A stretch of DNA of 58,627 bases from a bacterium (GCA_029945665.1 JAQSCZ010000004.1:1-58627); one strand, 5' to 3'; shown: positions 44,059-53,336, counted from the stretch's first letter. Program-made: numbers and translations. Notes: generated by a model not told the origin, from the letters alone.

Positions 44059-46489
44059 AATATTGCCAAGCAATTCCAACCAAAGAAGTTATTTTGAAAG
44101 CCATCTTCATTTTGGACAGGCCGCTGTAGCTAAACAAATGGACTTAAAAGCAGACCCCGTTTTACCTACAAAAGCGAACCATACTGAGATTCTAATCATC
44201 ACCTCTTATCCTCCAAGTGAATGCGGAATTGCAACCTATACACAGGATCTAAAAGACGCTATTTTTAATAAATTCAGCGATTCAATGCGCATTAAAATCT
44301 GTGCATTGGAGAATAACAATATTCACTACAATTACCCTTCTGAAGTAAAATACAAGTTGCAATCTAATGAGTTAAATGATTATGAAAAACTGGCTCATAA
44401 AATAAATGCCGACCCCAATATTCAATTGGTATTTATACAACATGAATTTGGATTATATGGTGGAAAATATGGCAGTTATATTTTACAGCTTTTCTCCTTT
44501 TTAGAAAAACCTATTATCACTACACTTCATACGGTATTGCCAAATCCTGAGATAGAAAGAAAAGAAACTATTTGCAAAATTGCGGATTTTTCAAAAAGTT
44601 TAATTGTAATGACTCAGAATGCAGCGCGAATTTTAGAAAAAGAGTATGGCATTGCAAAAGAAAAGATAGTGGTTATTCCACATGGCACACACCTTGTATC
44701 AGCGCCTTCAAGTCGAAAAATAAAACTAAAAGCCTACCTCGAAAATAGAATTATACTGAGCACATTTGGGCTACTTAGTCCGGGTAAAAGTATTGAAACA
44801 GCACTGATGGCTATGCCAGCCATTGTCAAAGAATTCCCAAACGCCTTGTACTTAATTCTCGGCAAAACACATCCCGGAATTATAAAAAATGAAGGAGAAA
44901 AATACCGCGATTTCCTGTACGAAAAAGTGAATGAATTAGAACTTACAAACAATGTCAAGTTTATAAACCATTATTTGGAGTTGAATGAAATATTAGATTA
45001 TTTACAACGTTCAGACATCTATCTTTTTACTTCTAAAGACCCCAACCAAGCGGTAAGCGGAACCTTAGCTTATGCAGTTGCTTGCGGCTGCCCTGTTGTG
45101 GCAACTCCAATTCCACATGCCAATGAATTACTAGGCAATAATCCTGAAGTTATTTTTGAATTTGGCAATTCAAATCAATTAAGCGAGGTAGTTAATAATC
45201 TACTTAAAAATCAGACTTTGCGAAAGGATATTAAAAACAACGGATTGCATCTAACAGCCGCTACTGCATGGCAAAATGCGGCCATAGCACATGCCCGTTT
45301 ATTCGAACAATTTGTATCTTCTAAAATAACATTGGATTATGCCATACCGCCTATCAATTTGAATCATATTAAACACATGACGACTGATGTCGGAATGATT
45401 CAATTTTCAAAAATAAATGAGCCAGATATCCATTCAGGGTATACACTGGATGATAACGCGAGAGCCCTAATAGCAATGTGTGCTAATTTTGAACAATCAA
45501 AAAGTAGCACCGATTTATCGATCATTAATACCTACTTAAATTTTATTGAATATTGTCAACAAAGTGATGGCAGTTTCCTAAACTACGTCGATGTAGACAA
45601 GAAATTCACATTACAAAATGAAGGTGAAAATTTAGAAGATGCCAACGGACGGGCGGTTTGGGCAATGGGATATATAATTTCCAAGGCCCCAATATTCCCT
45701 TCTTCTATGGTTGACAAAGCATCAAAATGCTTATTACTTGCTATCCCGAATTTAAATAATACACACTCTGCTCGCGCCATGGCTTTTGCAATTAAAGGCT
45801 TGTATTATTTCAACACCAATGAGGCATCAAATAATACAATATTTTTAATTAAAGTTTTAGCCAATCGCTTGGTGCAAATGTATCGCCATGAAAAAAACAC
45901 AGACTGGCATTGGTTTGAGAGCTATCTGACCTACGGCAATAGTATATTGCCAGAAGCATTATTATGTGCACACCTTGCAACTGGCGAACTCATATATAAA
46001 GATATTGCGTTCACCACTTTCGACTTTCTCTTGTCAATTATCTATAACCAAAATGGGATCCAGGTAGTTTCAAATCGTGGGTGGCATTTGAAAGGCGAAT
46101 CTGTCAATCAATATGGAGAACAGCCAATTGATGTTGCCTATACCATACTTGCCCTCGATCGCTTTTATGCAATCACTAAAAATCCTGAATACCTAACAAA
46201 ACTTAGAATTGGGTTTAATTGGTTTCTTGGCAACAATCATTTGAACCAAATTATTTATAATCCTTGCACGGGCGGCTGTTACGATGGCTTAGAAGAAACA
46301 CATGTGAATATAAACCAAGGGGCCGAATCAAGTGTAAGTTATTTAATGGCGCGTCTTGTTATGGAAAAATATATAGAACCAAAGTCTGCTTTTGAACAAA
46401 AACAAGACAATGAGCCTCATCAGATGCTTCCGAAAGCTATTGAAGCAATTATTAGGCGCTCAGAAATCAATGAAGCATTGCATGTGTAG
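44048..46489 (+). CDS. GT4 glycosyltransferase fused to an alpha/alpha-toroid domain
   Basis: An 813-residue two-part protein. The first half (about 45-430) is a GT-B glycosyltransferase of family 4: ITSYPPSECGIATYTQDL, QHEFGLYGG, VIPHGTHLV, STFGLLSPGKSIETAL, RSDIYLFTSKDPNQAVSGTLAYAVACGCPVVAT with the sugar-nucleotide Glu region. The second half (about 440-790) is helical and Trp/Asn rich (YTLDDNARALIAMC, GRAVWAMGYI, DWHWFESYLTYGNSILPEALL), like (alpha/alpha)6 barrels. Coupled to GH130 upstream, it may make or remodel a mannose-type polymer or solute (inference). ATG start by overlap. Confidence 0.88.
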   Translation: MINEILPSNSNQRSYFESHLHFGQAAVAKQMDLKADPVLPTKANHTEILIITSYPPSECGIATYTQDLKDAIFNKFSDSMRIKICALENNNIHYNYPSEVKYKLQSNELNDYEKLAHKINADPNIQLVFIQHEFGLYGGKYGSYILQLFSFLEKPIITTLHTVLPNPEIERKETICKIADFSKSLIVMTQNAARILEKEYGIAKEKIVVIPHGTHLVSAPSSRKIKLKAYLENRIILSTFGLLSPGKSIETALMAMPAIVKEFPNALYLILGKTHPGIIKNEGEKYRDFLYEKVNELELTNNVKFINHYLELNEILDYLQRSDIYLFTSKDPNQAVSGTLAYAVACGCPVVATPIPHANELLGNNPEVIFEFGNSNQLSEVVNNLLKNQTLRKDIKNNGLHLTAATAWQNAAIAHARLFEQFVSSKITLDYAIPPINLNHIKHMTTDVGMIQFSKINEPDIHSGYTLDDNARALIAMCANFEQSKSSTDLSIINTYLNFIEYCQQSDGSFLNYVDVDKKFTLQNEGENLEDANGRAVWAMGYIISKAPIFPSSMVDKASKCLLLAIPNLNNTHSARAMAFAIKGLYYFNTNEASNNTIFLIKVLANRLVQMYRHEKNTDWHWFESYLTYGNSILPEALLCAHLATGELIYKDIAFTTFDFLLSIIYNQNGIQVVSNRGWHLKGESVNQYGEQPIDVAYTILALDRFYAITKNPEYLTKLRIGFNWFLGNNHLNQIIYNPCTGGCYDGLEETHVNINQGAESSVSYLMARLVMEKYIEPKSAFEQKQDNEPHQMLPKAIEAIIRRSEINEALHV

Positions 46490-46624
46490 TCATTAACAGA
46501 GTATATCCTTTATTAAAAATTATGATTGTAGCGATTCAATTAATAATTTCCAGATTTTCGACTACCTATTTTTAATAAATATTTTTTGTCAAAAAACGAC
46601 CTCCTTTTTACCTTATTTTTGATG

Positions 46625-46632
46625 TACTTTTG
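46625..46632 (+). promoter_or_regulatory. -7 element before the glutaminyl cyclase gene
   Basis: TACTTTTG, an exact TANNTTTG, 27 bp before the ATG at 46660. No TTTG box at normal spacing was seen. Confidence 0.4.
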
Positions 46633-46659
46633 CATTTTAATTTTATTGTTCTCTAAAAA

Positions 46660-47757
46660 ATGAAAAGAATACGCTCAGCTGCCATCTTCACTACATTTGT
46701 AATATGCTTCATTTCAAGTTGCAATTTCATTAACAAAAATTCGACACCTGAAACAGGAGAGAGTAGCGAACTTGACTATTCCATTTCCAACTCCGATACC
46801 TCTATCAATTTACAATTTTACAATGGCCGTCTCGGTGACCTAAAAATCCAAGGCATCTTACTCAATCAAAAATCAGTAAAATACAACCAGGTCAATGAGG
46901 ATTTACTCAGGATTACACACGATACTTTATTACCCGGTAAAAATGAATTCGTTTTTATCTTTTCAAAAGAAAATAAAACAGACTCTATCAAAAAGACTTA
47001 TTTTTATTTAGTGAATATCGATTTTATTGTTAACAATACTTTCGAACACAATCGCACCTATTTTACGGAAGGCTTATTCTTCGACTCCAATGGCAATCTT
47101 GTTGAATCAACTGGGCTAGAAAACAATTCAAAAGTTTTATTTTACACACAAGGTTCCAAAGGGTTTAAAGTCAAGGATTCCATTACCAATCAAAGCAATG
47201 AATTTGGAGAAGGGGTTAGTATCATTAACAATCAGTTGGTGCAACTTCTTTGGAAAAATAAATATTTAAAAATTTACAATAGTTCTAACCACCAGTTTAT
47301 TCGCAACATGGGTTATGATAGCGAAGGCTGGGGACTATGTACGAATGGCAGCGAATTATTCGCGAGCAATGGTAGCAACGTGATCAATAAGTTAGATATA
47401 TCGGGCAACTTTGTAACAACAAAAGGCACTATCAACGTACAAGATGAAAACGGACCCGTTTCTAATCTCAATGAATTGGAATGGATAAACGGATACATCT
47501 ATGCTAATGTTTGGCAAACAAACCTCATTTATATCATTGATCCTGGTAATGGATATGTGGTAAGTAAAATTGACCTTGGAATTTTGGTAGATAAAGAAAA
47601 GAAGCAATCAGATTACATTGATGTTTTAAATGGCATTACTTGGAACAAAAGCAATAGTACTTTATTGGTTACAGGAAAATATTGGCAAAATTTTTATGAA
47701 CTAAAATTAAGCAAAGTCCTGAGTAAAAAAAGCAATTCAGAAATAGCAATTCCATAA
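46660..47757 (+). CDS. Glutaminyl-peptide cyclotransferase, lipoprotein
   Basis: A 365-residue beta-propeller of the Glu_cyclase_2 family (PF05096), which converts N-terminal Gln to pyroglutamate. The lipobox FISSC follows a signal peptide, so it is an envelope lipoprotein. Typical blocks: FTEGLFFDSNGNLVESTGLENNS, FGEGVSIINNQLVQLLWKN, YDSEGWGLCTNGSELFASNGS, LNELEWINGYIYANVWQTN, LNGITWNKSNSTLLVTGKYW. An extra N-terminal beta domain (about 30-125) precedes the propeller. Such enzymes often cap exported proteins whose signal cleavage leaves Gln, including many T9SS cargos. It converges on the T9SS gene at 47772, 14 bp away. Confidence 0.9.
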   Translation: MKRIRSAAIFTTFVICFISSCNFINKNSTPETGESSELDYSISNSDTSINLQFYNGRLGDLKIQGILLNQKSVKYNQVNEDLLRITHDTLLPGKNEFVFIFSKENKTDSIKKTYFYLVNIDFIVNNTFEHNRTYFTEGLFFDSNGNLVESTGLENNSKVLFYTQGSKGFKVKDSITNQSNEFGEGVSIINNQLVQLLWKNKYLKIYNSSNHQFIRNMGYDSEGWGLCTNGSELFASNGSNVINKLDISGNFVTTKGTINVQDENGPVSNLNELEWINGYIYANVWQTNLIYIIDPGNGYVVSKIDLGILVDKEKKQSDYIDVLNGITWNKSNSTLLVTGKYWQNFYELKLSKVLSKKSNSEIAIP

Positions 47758-47771
47758 AGGAAATATTACAT

Positions 47772-48371
47772 TCAATGCTGAATGATGACTACCTTTTGAA
47801 ACACTTGTTCATCGCTTAATATGCGAATATGATAGACCCCATTCGCAAATAGGTGCGTATCGATTACAGAATTTTGTCCAATATTAGCAGCATATACCAA
47901 TTGACCATTTGCTAAATAAACAAATACCTGTGCATTCGTTAATATTTCTGCCATTTGAATACTGATTTGATTATTGGCTGGATTTGGAAATAATTCTAAG
48001 TTGACTAATGAATTTTTCGTTAAATGAGTTGAAGGAATAAAATCACCAACTTTATAATATCGTTCGCATTTAACAACATTTCCACTCGTATCAAAAGCGG
48101 TAATTATTAAGGTGTAAATTCCCTTTACATTGGTGTTAATAGCACCATTCGAACCCCACTTTGAACTGATCATAATTTCAGCACTATCGGTCATATTATC
48201 TGTAACCCTAGGCAATTTCCATACATACACCGTGCCCACTTGTACTTTAATTGTATCGCCACATCCATGAATTTTAGGCGGAATTGTATCCGTTTGGGCT
48301 TTCAAAAATGTGCCGGTGAAGATAACAAACAAGAAAATTAGACCTTTTAATGCTGAGTAGTTTTTATTCAT
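47772..48371 (-). CDS. T9SS-sorted protein with HYR-like domain
   Basis: A 199-residue protein starting at the ATG MNKNYSALKG (the frame extends 36 codons upstream without coding signs). Signal peptide to about residue 25 (GTFLKAQ), a single Ig-like HYR domain (DTIPPKIHGC...IKVQVGTVYVWKLPRVTDN...GIYTLIITAFDTSGNVVKCERYYKV), and a C-terminal T9SS type A sorting domain (LELFPNPANNQISIQM ... LFANGVYHIRILSDEQVFQKVVIIQH). It is exported and attached to or released from the surface. It is a shorter paralogue of the next gene. Confidence 0.9.
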   Translation of the reverse strand: MNKNYSALKGLIFLFVIFTGTFLKAQTDTIPPKIHGCGDTIKVQVGTVYVWKLPRVTDNMTDSAEIMISSKWGSNGAINTNVKGIYTLIITAFDTSGNVVKCERYYKVGDFIPSTHLTKNSLVNLELFPNPANNQISIQMAEILTNAQVFVYLANGQLVYAANIGQNSVIDTHLFANGVYHIRILSDEQVFQKVVIIQH

Positions 48372-48489
48372 GATAATGCTATTTGTGGGACCAAAAATAA
48401 GTGTATTGCATTCTACTTTACCTTTCTCCCTTTTTTTTGACAAATTCATGACTGAATTAAGTTGCAATAAAAACTTCATTTAACTTAAA

Positions 48490-48513
48490 AAAACATACCA
48501 ATCGGTATGTTTT
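48490..48513. repeat. CATACC hairpin, second copy
   Basis: AAAACATACC/GGTATGTTTT with loop AATC, identical in stem core and loop to the copy at 38785-38810. It stands 119 bp upstream of the T9SS gene at 48371 and 236 bp beyond the stop at 48749, so it is not a simple end-of-gene terminator and may be an operator or a distal terminator. Confidence 0.6.
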
Positions 48514-48642
48514 CTCTTAAATTCTTAAATTGAATAATAGCAATTGAATGGTATAAATTTAATTGTACTTTTTTATGAGGGTATTTGAACAAAATGTAAC
48601 TCATCAAATAGCTGCAAAAAAAAACAGCAGCTATAAAAATTA

Positions 48643-48672
48643 CAAAACTCCAAACATTTGTTTGAAGTTTTG
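48643..48672 (-). terminator. Possible terminator after the 48749-49603 gene
   Basis: CAAAACTCCAAACA/TGTTTGAAGTTTTG is an inverted repeat with one mismatch, about 77 bp after the stop. The following T-run is short (TAATTTTTAT). Confidence 0.4.
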
Positions 48673-48748
48673 TCGGAGAGAGACTGACTATAATTAGCAC
48701 TTATTTGATCTTTTCAGGTGCTAGAACTGCACCTCTTTTTTTCGAAAC

Positions 48749-49603
48749 TTAATGTTGAACTACTATTACTTTATTCAATATTACACCTCCTCCAGTTAGA
48801 GCAAGCGTATATAATCCATTCGCTAGCCCATCACTATCAATTCTAATTGAACTATTCATTTCAGATTGGTATAATACCCTACCATCAACTGCTATCAAAC
48901 GAATCAACATTGGTTCAATCAAATTAAAATCGATCAATCCAACTTCAATATAAGTTTGCGCAGGATTTGGGAAAACAGTCATTTGTAACGATGAAAGTGT
49001 ATTTAAAGCGGCAGTCGGAGCGCATTCCAAAGCTACCTTTACAACCCTAATTTTGGTGGTAAGATTACCGCTAGGATCTGTGGCCTCATAAACATCCGTA
49101 TAGTACCCAATAATATTAGGATTGACATCACTCATTTTTAAATTAAGTGAAATTTGATTATTGGTATAATAATTATCACTTACCTTTGGTTGTATTCTAA
49201 TGTAAGCAGTTCTCCATTTCACACAAACGGTATCACTTGTTTGCAAGTCAATAGTGGGAGGAATACAATCATCTACCTTAAATGATACATACCTAACAGC
49301 CCTATTCCCATTGGTATCTATTGCCTCAAATTTAGCTACATAATTACCTCTTATTAGCGAATTTAATGGACCATTGGGTTGTTCCCATGTATTTGTTACC
49401 ATTATATCCATAGTCCGCGATTGATTGTCACTTACAATTGGATCCTTAAGAATAAACACAGAGCCTAATTGAATACAATTAGTGTCCGCTTGGGTTATAA
49501 TTATGGTTGGCGGGATCGTATCCTTTTGAGCCTTTAATGGATTGGCCAAAAGAAAAGCGAACCCCAGTAAAAGAAGTGTAGTTTGTAAATTTTTATTTTT
49601 CAT
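48749..49603 (-). CDS. T9SS-sorted protein with two HYR-like domains
   Basis: A 284-residue protein with signal peptide ending NPLKAQ. Two Ig-like repeats begin DTIPPTIIIT and DCIPPTIDLQ, each with DN, GNYVAKFEAID.. or GYYTDVYEATD.. and a closing R-V-V-x-V strand, as in HYR/DUF5011 cadherin-like domains. The C-terminus is a T9SS type A sorting domain (MTVFPNPAQTYIEVGL ... GLANGLYTLALTGGGVILNKVIVVQH). Cys residues recur at the start of each repeat. It probably arose by duplication with the downstream 199-residue gene. It may be an adhesin or matrix component, but no ligand is evident. Confidence 0.9.
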   Translation of the reverse strand: MKNKNLQTTLLLLGFAFLLANPLKAQKDTIPPTIIITQADTNCIQLGSVFILKDPIVSDNQSRTMDIMVTNTWEQPNGPLNSLIRGNYVAKFEAIDTNGNRAVRYVSFKVDDCIPPTIDLQTSDTVCVKWRTAYIRIQPKVSDNYYTNNQISLNLKMSDVNPNIIGYYTDVYEATDPSGNLTTKIRVVKVALECAPTAALNTLSSLQMTVFPNPAQTYIEVGLIDFNLIEPMLIRLIAVDGRVLYQSEMNSSIRIDSDGLANGLYTLALTGGGVILNKVIVVQH

Positions 49604-49798
49604 AAGCGAGGTTATTTAACTATTGTCAAAATTAGAATAATAATTTTATACATGTGAACACTTTCATTTTTATGACTTTACCTTGACAGAAATATTGCAG
49701 TAAAACGACAAATAAAAAAAAGACTACTTTTTTATTTTAGGTGTGAAAAATAGCGCTGTGTTTCAAAAATATTTTCTTAAATTTCACCTTTCAAATTT

Positions 49799-51196
49799 TT
49801 GTTTGCAGTAATAGATATAGAGACCACTGGCGGGCGCCCCGAGCGCGATAAAATTACCGAAATCGCCATACTTTTACACGATGGCGAAAAAGTCGTGCAA
49901 CGCTACTGCAAACTCATCAATCCCCGCTGTAAAATCCCTTATCAGATTACACAACTCACCGGAATTTCGGATGATATGGTGCGCGAAGCTCCTTACTTTT
50001 ACGAATTGGCCAAAGAGATTATTGAACTCACAAAAGATGCCATTTTTGTAGCCCACAATGTGCGTTTCGATTATGGTTTTGTTAAAGCGGCCTTTGCTGA
50101 CCTGGGTTATAACTACCAACGAAAAACGCTCTGCACAGTACGCCTTAGCAGAACAACTTTCAAAGGTCTTCCCTCCTATAGTTTAGGTCGGTTGTGCGAT
50201 AGCCTTGGCATAAAACTCAGCAACCGCCACCGTGCCCTGGGAGATGCTGAAGCGACTGCTATTTTACTCGGTAAAATATTTGAACAAAAACAAATCGATG
50301 AGCCCGATTGGATGAACAAGGAAACGAAGAAAACAAGTATTCCTCCGCTTCTTCAAGAATCAGTTTTAAATAACATATCAGAAGGCATTACTGGCGTTTA
50401 TTATTTTCACGACCAACTTGGCAATGTCATTTATATTGGCAAGGCCATTGATATCAAAAAACGCATCTTACAACATTTTGCACTCACCGCCAAAGGCAGT
50501 CGAAGTTCTATTCAATTAAAAAGTGAGATAGCCGATATTAGCTATGAACCAACAGGTAGCGAATTAGTCGCATTACTTTTAGAATCAGATGAAATAAAAA
50601 GAATCAAACCGCTCTACAACATCATGCAAAAACGCAGCAGGGCCATTCCCTACTACGGTATTTTTTCGCAATACGATTCCTTCGGCTACGTGACTTTGAA
50701 CATCGAAAAATTAAAAGAAGGATCAGAACCGATAAGCACAGCAGATAATATCGCATCGGCTCGCGAGCAGTTATATAAAATGATAGAAAGGTATAACCTA
50801 TGCTTAACCAAATGTAATTTGCATCAATTGGGAGGACCCTGTTTCGATTATCAATTGCACAAATGCAAAGGAGCATGTATTTCAAAAGAAGATGCCAACA
50901 ACTACAACGAAAGAGCGTTTGAAGCCATTCGCAAATACAGTTTTCAAAGTGAGAGTTTTTTGTTGATAGGAAAAGGGCGACATATTCAAGAAAAAGCAGT
51001 GGTTTGCATTGAACGCGGTCAATACAAAGGCTTTGGATACATTGATTTGAGTTTTGGCGAACCCGATATTGATGCAATGCGCGAAGCCATCAAAAAATAT
51101 CCGCATAACCGGGACATACAACAAATACTTTGCACCAATATGGGTAAACACCAAAAGGTGGTGTATGAGTTGGAAAAGCGCGAGACGCAAGGCTGA
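49799..51196 (+). CDS. DEDDh exonuclease fused to GIY-YIG nuclease (DnaQ/UvrC-like)
   Basis: A 465-residue protein starting with TTG. N-terminal 3'-5' exonuclease of DnaQ (epsilon) type: ExoI VIDIETTGG, ExoII AHNVRFDYGFV, ExoIII HRALGDAEAT. A GIY-YIG domain follows (about 195-280: GVYYFHDQLGNVIYIGKAIDIKKRILQHF, with the catalytic Glu in LLLESDEIK), as in UvrC or Cho. The C-terminal part has a Cys cluster (LCLTKCN, GGPCFDYQLHKCKGAC) like that after GIY-YIG in UvrC. The fusion is known in Bacteroidota and some others, with a probable repair role. No RNase H-like UvrC C-terminus is present. Confidence 0.9.
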   Translation: MFAVIDIETTGGRPERDKITEIAILLHDGEKVVQRYCKLINPRCKIPYQITQLTGISDDMVREAPYFYELAKEIIELTKDAIFVAHNVRFDYGFVKAAFADLGYNYQRKTLCTVRLSRTTFKGLPSYSLGRLCDSLGIKLSNRHRALGDAEATAILLGKIFEQKQIDEPDWMNKETKKTSIPPLLQESVLNNISEGITGVYYFHDQLGNVIYIGKAIDIKKRILQHFALTAKGSRSSIQLKSEIADISYEPTGSELVALLLESDEIKRIKPLYNIMQKRSRAIPYYGIFSQYDSFGYVTLNIEKLKEGSEPISTADNIASAREQLYKMIERYNLCLTKCNLHQLGGPCFDYQLHKCKGACISKEDANNYNERAFEAIRKYSFQSESFLLIGKGRHIQEKAVVCIERGQYKGFGYIDLSFGEPDIDAMREAIKKYPHNRDIQQILCTNMGKHQKVVYELEKRETQG

Positions 51197-51222
51197 GGAC
51201 GGAGAGGTGAACTAGTTTACCG

Positions 51223-51554
51223 CTGTTGGTGTTCTCACTGTTCCGTTGTTGGTGTTCTCACCAACAACATACTCATGACATACCCCCTTTGCATTGTTGG
51301 AGAGAACTCCAACAATCGCAGTATGTAAACCCAGTCATCCGCATCATGCACCCATACAAATTTTCGAAATAAAATTTGTCAACTTTGTTTACTATTTTCC
51401 AACTAAACACTAACCCAAATCCCACATGCATCACATACTGTTAACAACACCAAATGGTATCTTTTCCACCAACCACGAAGTGGTTGAATATGAATAACCC
51501 CCAATGTAATTGGGGCAATAATGGCAACGCGGATTCCCAACTCTGAAGGAGTTG
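51223..51554. repeat. Cluster of five hairpins in the intergenic region
   Basis: H1 GTTGTTGGTG/CACCAACAAC (51245-51268, loop TTCT), preceded by a direct repeat of TGTTGGTGTTCTCAC at 51224. H2 ATTGTTGGAG/CTCCAACAAT (51293-51316, loop AGAA). H3 CAACCAC/GTGGTTG (51470-51486, loop GAA). H4 CCCCAAT/ATTGGGG (51499-51515, loop GTA). H5 CAACTC/GAGTTG (51538-51554). H3 and H5 share the frame CAAC-N3-GAA-N3-GTTGAAT with compensating arms. None has a T-run, so they are not ordinary terminators. They resemble dispersed Bacteroidota intergenic repeats. Confidence 0.7.
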
Positions 51555-51565
51555 AATGCCATTTC

Positions 51566-53062
51566 TTAAAATGTATTAAAACATCCCTGATTATTGTTAA
51601 ACCTTGCCGCCTTCTTTTTCTTCCACTCTTTCCAAAAACTAAAATCAGGTAAATTACCAAAGGCCACACCTATAAAAAAATCAGCATCTCTTACACTTTT
51701 TGTGTAAGCAAAAGACATTAAACTATTCGTACCAAAATATAATGGCCCTAAACGCACAGCGCTTCCTACTCTTAAGGCACGGTAATCGTATTGCAACAAT
51801 ACAGGCATAGAAAATTCAAAGAACCGATACTCCAATCTTGGCGCTACCATCAAAGCACTCTGATAACGGGCGTTATTAGACAATTTACGCCTCAGACTCT
51901 GAGTTAAAACACCTGCAACAAACAAATGCTTTTTGATTTGAAAATCGGCAGTTAAAACCAATCGCGTAGGCAAACCAACGGCGTAAGTACCCTTGTAAGA
52001 TTGATAAGTACCAAACCGATTGAAGAACGAATCGGCCATGGCTTGATAATTGGTACTACCTGCAATGGTGTTTCGAAAAGAAGAATTAACATTGATGCCC
52101 ACTGGTTGGGTTACCACAACTTCATTGTATGTAGCATTTTGATAGGTTATTTTCCCGATATCCATAATAGAAAAGCCAAACTTACCTAAATAAAGTGTTT
52201 GATTTTTGCGATAAGCACCATTGCGTTTTGTGTCTTTTTTATTAAATACATAAGTGGCTCCGATATCCAACCCCATCCCTTTACCAACCTGATCACCATA
52301 AGTTACCAATTGCATTTTAGCTGGTTGAAATACCACACTATCGGCATTAATTGTGGTGAGCTTTAAACCAGAATTATGTAAATAAAAACCCGGCATACCC
52401 CAATTTTTTTTCAATGTGGCTCCTAATATCAATTGTCGCTTCCAATCGAGTTGAATAACCTTGGCCACATTAATGCCTGCCGCTATGCGCGAAGTACCAA
52501 CCACCGCAAACTCATTGATAGTATTAGCACCACCCTGAGCCAGGGTTCTAAATAAACTAAAAGCGCCTTGACTAGAATCTAAATCTTTATTCAAAGCATG
52601 CGCAAAATTTTCGGGCATATTGGCAACACGTGCGCCTGCATGGGCCGATGTAACTAAACCAAATCGCCATGTTTTAATTTGCACCGATGCCGAAGGGCCA
52701 TATACATCGCTGGCAACAGACACTTGTTTATTGCGACCATTTAATCTTTCGGTTAACCATAAGCGATCGAATCGCGCATTACCACTCTCGGTTTGATAAG
52801 CAACAGGAATATTATTATTAATAGTACGATAGGCTGAATAAGGCAATTTCAAGGTGAGATAATTGTTGTTCACATTCACCCATAAGCCAGCTAAATTAAT
52901 TTGCCATTTATAAGCACTGTAGCCACTTAGCGAAGGATTCAGATGAAGCGCATGCACTGCTCCATAATTACCAACGCCCATGGTTGTAATATTTTGGGCC
53001 ATACCCATTGTAGATTGTAATCCTAAAAAAAGCCCAATTAATTTTAAGTGTGTAGTTTTCAT
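51566..53062 (-). CDS. DUF5723 family outer-membrane-type protein
   Basis: A 498-residue exported protein, signal peptide MKTTHLKLIGLFLGLQSTMGMAQ. The start of the mature chain (GVGNYGAVHALHLNPSLSGYSAYKWQINLAGLWVNVNNNYL) and many beta strands (LYLGKFGFSIMDIGKITY, LEYRFFEFSMPVLLQYDYR, GPLYFGTNSLMSFAY) fit DUF5723, a Bacteroidota barrel-like family of unknown role. Length is typical. The short tail KEWKKKKAARFNNNQGCFNTF follows the last strand (FFIGVAFGNLP). ATG start. Monocistronic by spacing. Confidence 0.85.
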   Translation of the reverse strand: MKTTHLKLIGLFLGLQSTMGMAQNITTMGVGNYGAVHALHLNPSLSGYSAYKWQINLAGLWVNVNNNYLTLKLPYSAYRTINNNIPVAYQTESGNARFDRLWLTERLNGRNKQVSVASDVYGPSASVQIKTWRFGLVTSAHAGARVANMPENFAHALNKDLDSSQGAFSLFRTLAQGGANTINEFAVVGTSRIAAGINVAKVIQLDWKRQLILGATLKKNWGMPGFYLHNSGLKLTTINADSVVFQPAKMQLVTYGDQVGKGMGLDIGATYVFNKKDTKRNGAYRKNQTLYLGKFGFSIMDIGKITYQNATYNEVVVTQPVGINVNSSFRNTIAGSTNYQAMADSFFNRFGTYQSYKGTYAVGLPTRLVLTADFQIKKHLFVAGVLTQSLRRKLSNNARYQSALMVAPRLEYRFFEFSMPVLLQYDYRALRVGSAVRLGPLYFGTNSLMSFAYTKSVRDADFFIGVAFGNLPDFSFWKEWKKKKAARFNNNQGCFNTF

Positions 53063-53304
53063 AAGCGCCTTTCTATATTAGACTACATTTTTTTATAAAA
53101 AGTATCTGCGCTCGATCTTAAAAAATATAGCGCACTAGTATTCAATAACATAAAGTTAAAATTAGCATTGTGACGGATATTTTTGAGTTATTATAAAAAC
53201 GACAAATAGTTAGTAAATAAGATCATAAATCGAGGTCTCTAAAAATCCCCTTACATTCTAATCGACATATCAACAATTGAATAGCGATAAGTAGGGAATT
53301 ATAG

Positions 53305-53336
53305 TTGGTTCTATTATCCTAAAATTGTACCTTTGC
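53305..53336 (+). promoter_or_regulatory. Promoter of ahcY
   Basis: TTGG at 53305-53308 and, 20 bp later, TACCTTTG at 53329-53336, an exact TANNTTTG. Start of transcription is expected near 53342, about 16 bp before the ATG at 53358. No SAH riboswitch-like structure fits in this short leader. Confidence 0.6.

Noticed and set aside
48485-48700. A 71-codon minus-strand ORF with hydrophobic middle
   Set aside because: It runs through the imperfect inverted repeat at 48643 and ends inside the CATACC hairpin, has no promoter-like element, and looks like a by-product of AT-rich spacer sequence.
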